Shown in pieces: positions 41,202 to 51,800 of a stretch of DNA of 64,000 nucleotides. Source of the stretch: Veillonella sp. VA139 (GTDB lineage: Bacteria; Bacillota; Negativicutes; Veillonellales; Veillonellaceae); the NCBI RefSeq assembly GCF_003992005.1, contig NZ_RQVL01000002.1, positions 1 through 64,000 on the forward strand, written 5' to 3'. The notes below the pieces were generated by a model. It saw nothing but the letters and a program-made list of their open reading frames with translations. It had not been told where the DNA came from and searched no databases. Position 1 is the stretch's first letter. The number at the start of each line of letters is the position of its first letter. The position numbers and the translations under genes are program-made.

Positions 41202-42653
41202 ATGAAACGGATTCAATTAGACTCTGGTTTTGTTTATGATTATACAAATATGATGTTACCTGGTGGGGTGACGGAAGCAGATGTAACAAACTTAGGCACT
41301 GCGATTTCTGATGCCTTAGCAGCAGCGGAAGAAACTCGTCATCATGGTGTTGTAAAAGGCCATCTATCCAAAGATGGAGAGCCTGAATTAGTACTTTTTC
41401 CACAATTGCCGTATGTGGTAAAAGGTCATATTAATAGTCCTACAGTGATGGCTAGATTAGAGTCTTTAAGAAATAAGAAAGTAAGTACTGTAGTAAGCTT
41501 TGGTATTGGTGGTTCTTTTCTAGGTGGAAAAGTATTATTTGATGTACATTGTGGGGAGTTTTGGAACTCCATGAGTGATGAAGAGCGTAATTACCGCCCA
41601 CGTATGTATTTCAGTGGTAATAATGTTGACCCTGTACGTACCCAAGAATTAATTAAGCAATTACAACGGGAATGGAAAGAGCAACAATTTTTAGAAGACC
41701 ATGCGCATGTGCCGAATGAGTATAAAGTACTATTAGTACTGATCTCCAAATCTGGATCTACTATTGAACCAATGACAAATTTCATGATTGTGAAAGAAGC
41801 TCTAGAAGTAGCTATGATTGATTATGAAGTGCTAGTCGTGACAGATCCTAGAGATGATGAAAAAGAAACATTATTGCATAAATTAGCCGTTGCAGAAGGT
41901 TGGGGAGACTCCATCTTCGCTGTACCAGATGGCATTGGTGGTCGTTTCTCTGTATTCTCAGAAGTGGGGTTAGTAATCGGTGCCTTATTAGGCTTTGACA
42001 TTTATGCCTATTTAGAGGGCGCTAAAGCAGCAGATATAGCAGCCCAAGAGCAAGATGTCTGGAAAAACCCAGCCTTGTTAAGTGCTGTGTTAAAATATAT
42101 TGGCTCTGAACAATATGGTCGTCATATTGAAGTATTTATGCCTTATGCAGATCGTCTGAAATCCTTATCTGAATGGTATGTACAGTTATTAGCGGAATCC
42201 TTAGGTAAAGAGAAAGATGATACATCTGGACATTATGGTCGTACTCCAATTGTGGCAGTAGGTACTACAGACATGCATGCACAAACACAGGAACATCAAG
42301 AAGGTCGCTATGATAAAGTTGTATCTTTTGTAGATGTAGAAAATTGGCGTGTGAATCTAACAGTGCCACATATGTATGATCAATACAGTAAACTAGAAGC
42401 TTTAGCCGGTCTTGACTTAGGATTTATCAATCGTGCTGCCTTGGCATCTAATGCAGAGTCCTTAGCCAGTGATGGACGATTTAATGGGACCTACCAAGTT
42501 CCAACCATGAATGCCTTCCACCTAGGAGAATTAATGTTTACTATGTGCTGGGCCATCTACTTTGAAGGACAATTGGCAGGTGTGGATGCTTTCAATCAAC
42601 CAGGCGTGGAAGTGTATAAAAAATTGTTAGGACCTAAACTTTCAAAAGCATAG
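41202..42653 (+). CDS. pgi: Glucose-6-phosphate isomerase
   Basis: A 483-residue enzyme interconverting glucose-6-phosphate and fructose-6-phosphate. SFGIGGSFLGGK and LISKSGSTIEPMTN mark the sugar-phosphate sites; GGRFSVFSEVGLV follows. It is shorter than the enterobacterial form, consistent with the Firmicute type. AGGAGGAAAC precedes the ATG. An upstream TACAAT (41156-41161) with a poor -35 may be its promoter. Confidence 0.95.
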   Translation: MKRIQLDSGFVYDYTNMMLPGGVTEADVTNLGTAISDALAAAEETRHHGVVKGHLSKDGEPELVLFPQLPYVVKGHINSPTVMARLESLRNKKVSTVVSFGIGGSFLGGKVLFDVHCGEFWNSMSDEERNYRPRMYFSGNNVDPVRTQELIKQLQREWKEQQFLEDHAHVPNEYKVLLVLISKSGSTIEPMTNFMIVKEALEVAMIDYEVLVVTDPRDDEKETLLHKLAVAEGWGDSIFAVPDGIGGRFSVFSEVGLVIGALLGFDIYAYLEGAKAADIAAQEQDVWKNPALLSAVLKYIGSEQYGRHIEVFMPYADRLKSLSEWYVQLLAESLGKEKDDTSGHYGRTPIVAVGTTDMHAQTQEHQEGRYDKVVSFVDVENWRVNLTVPHMYDQYSKLEALAGLDLGFINRAALASNAESLASDGRFNGTYQVPTMNAFHLGELMFTMCWAIYFEGQLAGVDAFNQPGVEVYKKLLGPKLSKA

Positions 42654-42664
42654 GAGAAGTAAGA

Positions 42665-43645
42665 ATGAATATTTTAGTGACAGGTGGCGCAGGCTATATC
42701 GGTAGTCATACAGTACGTGCCTTATTAGGAGCAGGTCATCAAGTGGTGATTGTAGATAATTTATCTCGAGGTCATAAGGAATCGATCCCTGTAGGAGTAC
42801 CATTCTATGAAATGGATATTACAGACCCTGCATTAGGTGAGGTTCTGGATACGCATAAAATTGATGGTATCATGCACTTTGCAGCTCATTCCCAAGTTGG
42901 GGAATCTATGGTAAATCCATCCATCTATTATGAAAATAATGTAGTAGGTTCTTACCGGTTAGTAGAAACAGCTCGTAAACATGGCGTGAATCGATTAGTA
43001 TTTTCCTCTACGGCAGCTGTCTATGGTGAACCAGAAGTAGTACCTATTACGGAAGATGCGAAATGGAATCCTACCAATGTGTATGGTCGTACAAAATTGA
43101 TGATTGAAGATATGTTGCGTGATTATAGCAAAATTTATGGATTTAAATTTGTAGCACTACGTTACTTTAATGCAGCTGGTGCAGCCCCATCTGGTGAAAT
43201 TGGTGAAGATCATACACCTGAAACACACCTAATTCCACTTATTATTGATGCAGCCTTAGGTAAGCGTGAATCCATCACTGTATTTGGTACAGATTATGAT
43301 ACTGCGGATGGTACATGCGTACGTGACTATGTACATGTAAATGATTTAGCGTCAGCTCATATTCTAGCGATGGAATATCTTTATAATGGTGGTGAATCCG
43401 ATGTATTTAACCTAGGTTCAGGCAATGGTTTCAGTGTAAATGAAATCGTAGCGGCTACCAAAGAAGTAACAGGCGTAGATTTCCGCGTTGATTACGGGGA
43501 ACGTCGTGCTGGCGATCCAGGCACATTGATTGCATCTTCTGAAAAGATTCATGCTAAACTTGGCTGGAAACCTGTACATAGTACAGTACAAGAAGTGATT
43601 CGTGATGCTTGGAATTGGCATCAACTACATCCTAAAGGTTATTAA
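42665..43645 (+). CDS. galE: UDP-glucose 4-epimerase
   Basis: A 326-residue GalE. NAD motif VTGGAGYIGSHTVRALL, catalytic FSSTAAVYGEPE and YGRTKLMIEDM, then ALRYFNAAGA and DGTCVRDYVHV, are all standard. It supplies UDP-galactose for lipopolysaccharide or other surface glycans. It follows pgi by 11 bases, and no terminator separates it from the PilP-like gene. Confidence 0.95.
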   Translation: MNILVTGGAGYIGSHTVRALLGAGHQVVIVDNLSRGHKESIPVGVPFYEMDITDPALGEVLDTHKIDGIMHFAAHSQVGESMVNPSIYYENNVVGSYRLVETARKHGVNRLVFSSTAAVYGEPEVVPITEDAKWNPTNVYGRTKLMIEDMLRDYSKIYGFKFVALRYFNAAGAAPSGEIGEDHTPETHLIPLIIDAALGKRESITVFGTDYDTADGTCVRDYVHVNDLASAHILAMEYLYNGGESDVFNLGSGNGFSVNEIVAATKEVTGVDFRVDYGERRAGDPGTLIASSEKIHAKLGWKPVHSTVQEVIRDAWNWHQLHPKGY

Positions 43646-43664
43646 TCGTATATAGGAGGGCATG

Positions 43665-44405
43665 ATGAGAATATCATCTGTGAAAGACCTCTACAACCAA
43701 ATAGAAAGATATATACGTACACACGGTCGTCTCGTTTTCGGGGCGACCGTTTTATTGTGCCTCATTTGCTATCTAGGTTGGAGAGAGTCCGCATGGTCAG
43801 AAGTAGAACATTTAGAAAGCCCCATTCAATCTCGGCGTGAAAGTGATGCATTAGGACAGAATACGCATGTAAAGTCTAAAGATGAGGCAGTAAATACTAA
43901 TGATAAATCAATTAGAGGTGATAAGAAACATAGGGGACAGCAGAAAGAAAAACAGACTACTCCTGCAGAAGAAGATATCGGTAAGGGTAAACTTGTTTTT
44001 TCTATACGGAATGTAGTGCGACCTTATCCTTTAGTAGATACGTTTACAAAGGAATTAACAGGTACTAGTCCAAAAGCTGTAGTTGGTGCAGATGCGAATA
44101 GTATGGGCAACATGAAAAAGAAAGACAAGCGTCAAATAACTGTTGTAGAAGGGTCCGCGATAAATTCTTTGCGTGATAATATTGGGAGGAGTGCCCATAA
44201 TAGACATGCACCAAAACATGCAAAGGAAATAAAAGTACAGCTATTGGGGATTATACAAGGAGAGGTACCTGTAGCTGTGTTAGATATTAATGGAAACACT
44301 CATACTGTGTATGAAGGAGATATCGTTGATGGGGTACAGGTATATACGATTCATGATACAAAGGTGCAAGTTCGAGTGAATGGAACTGCAAGATGGATAG
44401 AATAA
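43665..44405 (+). CDS. PilP/GspC-like inner-membrane protein
   Basis: A 246-residue protein with one N-terminal transmembrane helix (about residues 20-38, LVFGATVLLCLICYLGW), a long polar, Lys-rich periplasmic region, and a C-terminal compact domain (about 190-246). The latter reads VQLLGIIQGEVPVAVLDING then VYEGDIVDGVQVYTIHDTKV. That pattern matches the periplasmic HR/PilP domain that contacts secretins in type II secretion and type IV pili. Its immediate neighbour is a secretin, supporting the call. ATG 43665 fits AGGAGGG better than ATG 43662. Confidence 0.65.
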   Translation: MRISSVKDLYNQIERYIRTHGRLVFGATVLLCLICYLGWRESAWSEVEHLESPIQSRRESDALGQNTHVKSKDEAVNTNDKSIRGDKKHRGQQKEKQTTPAEEDIGKGKLVFSIRNVVRPYPLVDTFTKELTGTSPKAVVGADANSMGNMKKKDKRQITVVEGSAINSLRDNIGRSAHNRHAPKHAKEIKVQLLGIIQGEVPVAVLDINGNTHTVYEGDIVDGVQVYTIHDTKVQVRVNGTARWIE

Positions 44406-44464
44406 AAGCGGTGCAGAAATATTAGGTGGAGTACGAGGTAGAGATATGAAGGAAGGAGATACAT

Positions 44465-45691
44465 ATGTGGATTAGAATAGTAAATTATCTAAAAAGGAAC
44501 GTAGCAATCCATATCCATCAACCTATTTATCGCTGGGGAATAGTCTATGCGGTGATAATGATACTGTTAGGGGTTATTCCAGCAGAGGCAGTACATATTA
44601 TGGCTAAAGATATGCCCTTACGGACATTGGTGCAAACCATAGCTAGGACGGAGAAACTTTCAGTGGTAGGATTAGATACATTAGAGGGGAAGGTTACTTT
44701 AGAGGTACAAGAAAACTCTGGGAGAGAGGCTATTAACAAATTGGGCTCACAGTTAGGCTTTTTAGTATATGAAGAAGGCGGCACCTTCATCGTAGAAGGT
44801 CGCCATGAAGAAAAAGAGCATCGACATGTGCGGCGAATCGTAGCAGATACATCAACTCCTGAAGAATTAAGTAATCTAATTCAGACTGTAGTATCTAAAG
44901 AGCATATACAAGTGATACCAAGCACGAATGAAGTGATTTATTACGGGACGGTTCATGAAATTTTAGAAGTGGAAAAATTACTTCGATCTTGGCATACCAC
45001 ACCGAAGCAGGTTCAGTTAGATGTGGCAGTATTGGCTATGGAAAAAGGCTATGCTAAGGAACTAGGAGTGCAGTGGTCATTTCCTGGGCTACAAAGTTCA
45101 GGGAGTTCCATGCATGGAAAACCTGAGTCAGGCATGGAAGGAAATGTTCATATTGGTCATATGGCTAAAGGAACATCGTACTCTTTTTTAGCACATCCTG
45201 AGGTATCTGCTAAAGAAGGAAGTAGCCGTATGGCACTAATAGCACGACCTAGTATTGTAGCTGTTAATGGGGAGGAAGCAACCATTCTCATTGGTGAACG
45301 CGTGCCGGTCACAGTAGAGTCCATTCAAAATGGTGTCACAAGAACCAGTATTCGCTATGAAGAGGCAGGTATACGATTACGATGCAAACCCTATGTATTA
45401 CAGGGAAATCATATCGATACTGTTGTAGAAGCGGAAGTGAGTAACCCTACATTAGTCCCTGAAATGAAAGCCTACCGAATTACCACACGGCAAGCAAAAA
45501 CAAGAGTGCGTATACCCGATGGAGAAACATTGGTCATTGGTGGATTGATGGATCGACGTACCATGCGACAATGGCAAAAAGTGCCTATCTTGGGTGATAT
45601 TCCTTTGATTGGTAAACTATTTCAACATAGCCGAAAAACAAAAGATGAAGTAGAGCTATACATTTTAGTGACTGCTAAGGTTATTCAGTAA
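44465..45691 (+). CDS. Secretin (PilQ/GspD-like outer-membrane channel)
   Basis: A 408-residue protein. A hydrophobic segment ends near AEA at about residue 42, followed by a secretin/TonB short N-terminal-like domain (about 46-105, IMAKDMPLRTLVQTIARTEK), an N1-type domain (about 115-175, DTSTPEELSNLIQTVVSKEH) and the C-terminal secretin domain (about 180-408). The end has RIPDGETLVIGGLMDRR and VPILGDIPLIGKLFQ, the secretin hallmark. It is small for GspD. No pilus ATPase, pilin or pseudopilin gene is nearby. GAAGGAGATACAT precedes the ATG. Confidence 0.88.
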   Translation: MWIRIVNYLKRNVAIHIHQPIYRWGIVYAVIMILLGVIPAEAVHIMAKDMPLRTLVQTIARTEKLSVVGLDTLEGKVTLEVQENSGREAINKLGSQLGFLVYEEGGTFIVEGRHEEKEHRHVRRIVADTSTPEELSNLIQTVVSKEHIQVIPSTNEVIYYGTVHEILEVEKLLRSWHTTPKQVQLDVAVLAMEKGYAKELGVQWSFPGLQSSGSSMHGKPESGMEGNVHIGHMAKGTSYSFLAHPEVSAKEGSSRMALIARPSIVAVNGEEATILIGERVPVTVESIQNGVTRTSIRYEEAGIRLRCKPYVLQGNHIDTVVEAEVSNPTLVPEMKAYRITTRQAKTRVRIPDGETLVIGGLMDRRTMRQWQKVPILGDIPLIGKLFQHSRKTKDEVELYILVTAKVIQ

Positions 45692-45748
45692 ATAAGAGAG
45701 AAAAATACTATATATGCTCATTCACTATTTCAATATTCTTTATCAATA

Positions 45749-45757
45749 TGATATAAT
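45749..45757 (+). promoter_or_regulatory. Extended -10 promoter of the TpsA gene
   Basis: TGATATAAT combines TGn and a perfect -10; TTCAAT (45729-45734) at 17-base spacing is a weak -35. It lies between the secretin stop and the TpsA start, giving a leader of about 58 bases, so the locus can be transcribed independently of the secretin. Confidence 0.6.
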
Positions 45758-45821
45758 AAATATATATTTAAAGTTGGGTATATATTTACATATCGCAAAA
45801 AAAGAGAATAGGGGTATTGAT

Positions 45822-48800
45822 ATGAAAAAACAAAGAAAAGAACTCTTAACGGTATGGATTACATTGTCTTTGCAATTAGGAACCCATGCGGCACAGGGTA
45901 TTGTCAGTCATGAGGTCATGGTGGACAATAGTCAATCTGTCCCAGTTATACAGATTGCCAATCCCATCCATGGTGTATCCCATAATCGGTATGAGTCCTT
46001 TTCTACAGATACGGGGGCTGTCTTTAACAACGCTACTACACCTACAGTTAGTACTCAGATTGGTCCTGTAAATGCAAACCCGAACTTACGAGAGTCTGCG
46101 AGCCTTATTGTCAATGAAGTAGTAGGGACGTCTTCCTCACAACTAGCAGGCGCTTTTGAAGTAGCAGGGAATCCGGCAGATGTTGTCATTGCCAATCCCA
46201 ACGGGATTTCTATCAAAGGCGCTCATTTTATTAACACCCCAAAAGCTACATTTACTACAGGTGTCCCACACATGGTAGATGGTCAGTTAGAAAACTTTGT
46301 TATTGAGAAAGGAAACATTGAAGTAACAGGGGCCATCAATGTATCTACGGAGCAAAGTGACTCTAATGTATATACCCCTATTTCAAAGGTAGACTTGTTA
46401 GCAAAGACGATACGTATTAATGCAGATGTGGTGGCACAAGATGCGATTCGTGCTGTCACAGGGCGTAATACAGTGAACTATGCAGATGGAACTGTAACAG
46501 CTAGGGAACTGGGTGAAAGTACCCCCACAGGGGTTGCTTTAGATGTAGGGGCTCTAGGTGGTATGTATGGAAATACCATTTCTTTAATCGGTACAGAATC
46601 TGGAGTAGGTGTTAATATCAGTGGCTCTATCGATGCTATAGCGGGGAACCTACATATTGATACAGCGGGAAATCTTACCATCGAACAAGGTGGTTCACAG
46701 CAAGAGCCTACAAGTATTCACAGTGCCAAAGAAGTAGTGATTCGTAGCCAAGACTTTCATAATCGTGGCACCCTAGTGGGTGATGAAACAGTGACAATAC
46801 AAAGCGGTACACTTACCAACGAGGGGAATCTACAAGGAAAACAGATTGAGACGAATGTGACCAATCTTCGTGGACAGGGAGTGATTTCCAGTGCGGAGAA
46901 TATAAGGATCCAGGGTACAGACTCTATTGTGTATGAAGGAGGTATACGATCTCAGTCAGGGGATATCACTGTACGTGGGAAACGGGTAGACGTAGACCCA
47001 AATCATATACAAGTAATATCAAAAGATAAACTGCATATAGAATCGCAAACACCTATCCCTGAAACACCTGTAGATATTCCAAAACCAACTTTAGAGAACC
47101 CTTTACATACACCGACTATACAACCTATTCCCCACATACCTAGCAAGGTTGTAGTAGAGGACACACAAGAAGAATTACCTATTATTGTAGATACGAATAG
47201 CCCCAAGAATCGTCAACCCATTTTAGATACTACGAGGAATAGCATAGATATCCTACACATTGCCGGTGTTGATGGAAACGGTGTTTCTCACAATGCATAT
47301 ACACAGTTTCATGTGAAAGAGCGAGGTCTTATTCTCAATAATGCTACGAAATATACAAAAACTCAGTTAGCTGGTTACATAGATAAAAATATGTTCTTAG
47401 CTGGGAATGGTGCTAAGACAATCATCAATGAGGTCACTTCTACGAACCCATCTACGTTGAAGGGATATATAGAAGTGGGAGGGAATCCAGCAGATGTGGT
47501 CATCGTAAACCCCAATGGTATGACCGTCAACGGATTCGGAGTAATCAATGGTACTCACATGACTTTGCAAGGGAAAGATTATATAGACATCGTAGGCAAA
47601 GGCTATGGGGGACAACAGGTAGATAGTACTTTCATCAGCGACCATCTACGTAACCGTCGCAGTGAACTATGGGGTCGTCATCTTCGTATTGACACTGATA
47701 CCTTAGAGAATACAGGGAATATAGCAGCAGAGACTATGCATATATCTGCCAAAACTATGCACAATGTAGGGTTTGTAGAAAGTAAAGACACGCTCCAATT
47801 TGCTGGAAACGAGCTTGCACAAGATAAGGGCATTATGAAGGCAAGTCAGACTGTCCACGTCTCAGCGCATCATATCCGAAATAGCAATTCATCTGTGTTA
47901 GAAGCTGGTGGCAGTTTACATATCACGGGAGATGCGCTACAAAATAATGCATCTCATGTAGTTAGTCATGGTACGATACGCTTAGGTGTGAACGCCTTAG
48001 AAAATACAAATACAGGTGCAATCATTGCAGAGGATACCCTGCAGATACAAGGGGATACTTTTGCCAATACGAAAGGCATTCTCTTTGCAAAAAATGATGC
48101 AGATATAGATATGAAAGAGGATGTGACGAACACCAGTGGATTGTGGCATGTGCTAGGTAATTTACGTGTCCGAGGTCGCCACATTCGGAATATCAACAGC
48201 AAAGGTTCTTACTTTGGCTCAGATATGTATGTAAAAGGCAATGCCTATGTACTGGGAAAAGAGAGCTTTGAAAATAGGTCCTCAGACATCATTGTCAAAG
48301 GTGATCTTACTATATCAGCCCCTACGATACAAAACCATAAGGATGTGTTTAAGACAGGGTGGACTATTTCAGAAGAAGATAAGTATGAGGGCATACCGCA
48401 TCTAGACCAGCCAAACTATTATGAGGCAGATAGAAAATACCATAGAACGATTCATACAGGCACCATAGAAGAGGAAACGGCTACATCTAGAATACTGAGC
48501 GATGCTACTATTCATATTACGGGGCAAGATGTTCAAAATACATACAGCCAGATTATGGCTAAGGATGGCTTACAGATTACGGCAGATTCTGTTACTAACA
48601 CAGGATATCAAGGGACAGTTCACTATGATGATATAGGCCGAGATAGACATTACTGGAAGTATAAACAGAAAAAACGTTGGTGGAAGCGTAAAAGGTGGGT
48701 CTATGGGCATACGGATATTCCCTATGAACATCACGACATCTTTGATGCTGAAAGTAGTCCATCCAGTGAACGTATTGCTGTATTAGGCAGTCACGGAACT

Positions 48801-51800
48801 ACGAGCATCCAGTCTAATGAATTTACCAATACAACACTTGAGGCAGATGGAACAGCTTATGCAGTGCGAGATAAAAAAGTTGAAACTGCAGTGGCACCTA
48901 CAGATGTTTCTAAGTTAGTAACCCCTGTGTTGGAACCATCAAAACAACTCTACATGACGACGGATCCCCTTGCCGTAGCTAAGGTAGAAGATAACCCTTT
49001 ATATACAGATAAAAAGCAATTTTTGTCTAGTGACTATATGGTCGCTAGATTACAAGCAGACCCAGAACGAGTGTACAATCGATTACGCAATGGATATACA
49101 GATCAAGAAATAGCGAAAGAAGAACTCCGTCAAAGTGGTCATACCCTTACGAAATATACAGGTCATGACCAGTCTTTACTTTCAGGGATACCTAACAGCA
49201 TGTTACAAATAGGAGATTTGCGCAAAGATGGTAGTATCGTCTTAGGCAAAGAGATCTATGTAACAAGCCAAAAAGTAGATAACACGGGTAGCATACAAGC
49301 AGAGGGCTCTCTGTCCATTACAGGTAATTATGTTCATAACCTCAGTGGGTCTATGAATGGTAATCTAGTTTCTATACGCACAGATATGTTAGAAAATACT
49401 TCGGGTCGTATACATGGTAAAGAAGGTGTTCATATAGAAGGAAAGGACATCCGTAACGAAACACAAGTAACAACTAACCGTTTATTTGGACAGCAACAAG
49501 ATACAGCGCATGGAAATGCTAGTATCACTAGTGATGGCGGTATCCATATCCAAGGGGATACCATACGCTCTGTAGGTGCTACTATACAGGGCGGTAGTAC
49601 GGTAAGTTTAGCAGGGAAAGATATACAACTCTCTGCTCGTGCCTTACAAAATCGCTATATAGGTAGCGGAGTGACCTTAGACTCTACTAAGTACTTAGGC
49701 AATACCGTACAAGGACATACGGTACAAGTCCAAGGGGGAGAAATCACGTTACAAGGCTCTCGTATGATGGGACATACAGTGGACCTTACAGGGAACTCTC
49801 TAACCCTTACGAATGTAACGAATAAAACTTTGTCAGATGTAGCAGTGGGTGCTAGAGGTAGTGACTATTTCAATCGTAAGATGACCATAGAAGAGCAGAA
49901 TCTAGGAGCTACCATTGAAGGAGAGACCGGTGTAAAGGTGCGTATGGATAACAATGTATCCATGAAAGCAAGCACTATACATAGTAAAACAGGTCTTGTA
50001 GATGTACAAGCAGGTCGAGTATCCATTGCACATGGTACGGAGCGCCATGAAACACTATCTGAAATCCATCAAAAAGATAGAGGGTTCTTGTCGTCTACTA
50101 CAAGGGATGTCTACGACCATAGACGAACAGATACGGTAGTAGGTTCTACGATTTCCAGTGGTACTGTTAAGGTAGATGGTAAGCAAGACGTATTAGTTAA
50201 AGCCAGCCATATAGTGGGGGATGCAGATGTTACAGTTACGAGTGCAGGCAACTTGACTATTACATCAGCACAGGAAGAATCTGGTGCTACCCATCGTGAG
50301 GAAGTACGAAAATCTGGCATCTTTGGTAATGGCGGTCTTAGTTTTACCATTGGTACACAAAAACAAACAGATATTTACGATTCTAAGAGCAGTGTAGCCA
50401 AAGGTAGCGTGATTGGAAGTCGCTTTGGTTCTGTCAACTTAGAGGCTACAGGATCTACACAAATAGAAGCTAGTGATGTAGCATCTAAAGGGGATATTCA
50501 GGTTCAAGGGTCTGGTGTGACAATTCGTAATGGGTATACTATATCCCATACAGGAGAAACACATAGATTTTCTAAAACGGGGCTTACGCTCTCTTTGTCG
50601 AATCGCTTAGTAGATACCACCACCAATGCAGTGGGTACACTGACACGAGCACGCACGGTGAAAGACGAGCGATTGCAAGCTCTATTAGCCTACAAAACCT
50701 ATGACGATGCTAAGACATCCTTTGACAAGTCTAAATTAAAAGATCAAGCTAAGAGTTTACACCTCAATCTATCCTTAGGGACAGAAAGAAGCGAAGCTTC
50801 TACAAACGTAGATAGTAAGATAGCAAAAGCATCGACCGTTGTATCCGATGGACATATTCGTGTTACCACTAAGAAGGATGATATCCGCATAGAAGGAAGC
50901 GATGTACAAGGCAAGGACATTACCTTAGATTCTGCGAACAGTATCTATGTGAAAGGCAAAGAAACAACTTCTGAGATGACACAGAGTATGAAACAGAAAC
51001 AAGGATCTCTTGGTATTTCCTATGATCTCTTACAACATCGATTCTCAGATATATCTGTCAATGCCAGTGGTAGTAAAGGCAGTATAGCAGGCACAGACAT
51101 AGTTCATGATCCTACAAAGATAATAGCAACGAACACCCTTGGAGTGAGTACAAAACGGGATGTACACATCAAGGACGGTGTTCTTAAAGGAGAGTCTATT
51201 CAGGCAAATGTGGGTAGAAATCTAGAGATTCACTCTGTACAAGACACACATGATTATACAGACCATACTACATCTGGTGGCATGGGACTTAGCCTATCTA
51301 AAAAGGGTGCATTCAAATCGTTACAAAGCTCCTTGCAACGGACAGATATAGATAGCAAATACACCTCTGTGATTCACCAGTCTGGACTCTATGCAGGAAG
51401 TACAGGATTCAACATATCCGTAGGCAATACGACCACATTAGAAGGAGCCTTATTAGCTAGTAAAACAGATACGAATACATTAAAAACAAGATATCTAGTC
51501 ATGAAGGATATGGAGAATAGGGCGAAGTATACCTATGGGTCTAAGGGGGTGTCGTATCTATCTGACGTACAATACAGGAAGTCTTTGGAGCACATGAGAG
51601 ATAGAAAGAATACTATAGTCACAGATAAAAATCTTAGCATTCCAGCTAAGATACAACACTTACAACAGTTGAATCAAGATAAGGACTATACAAGCCACCT
51701 CAAGTATGTTAATAGCTTGCATAATCAAGTAGGCCTATTACCAAATATGATGCCTGGTGAAAGAAAAGAAGCTTACAGTGTGACAAAATCTGCTATTGCA

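Noticed and set aside
37926-43645. The two epimerase genes as a duplicated galE pair
   Set aside because: The proteins differ clearly in sequence beyond the shared SDR motifs and are 4 kb apart with unrelated genes between; only the second is a clear GalE.
45714-45821. Upstream extension of the exoprotein reading frame to 45714
   Set aside because: It would place 36 unlike residues before a normal signal peptide and overlaps the promoter; the AGGGG-spaced ATG 45822 fits better.
47200-51000. Recurrent short motifs in the giant exoprotein gene as a possible CRISPR or DNA repeat array
   Set aside because: The repeats are degenerate protein-level beta-helix repeats (N-G, T-L-E-N-T, I-x-G patterns) without constant DNA units or spacers.
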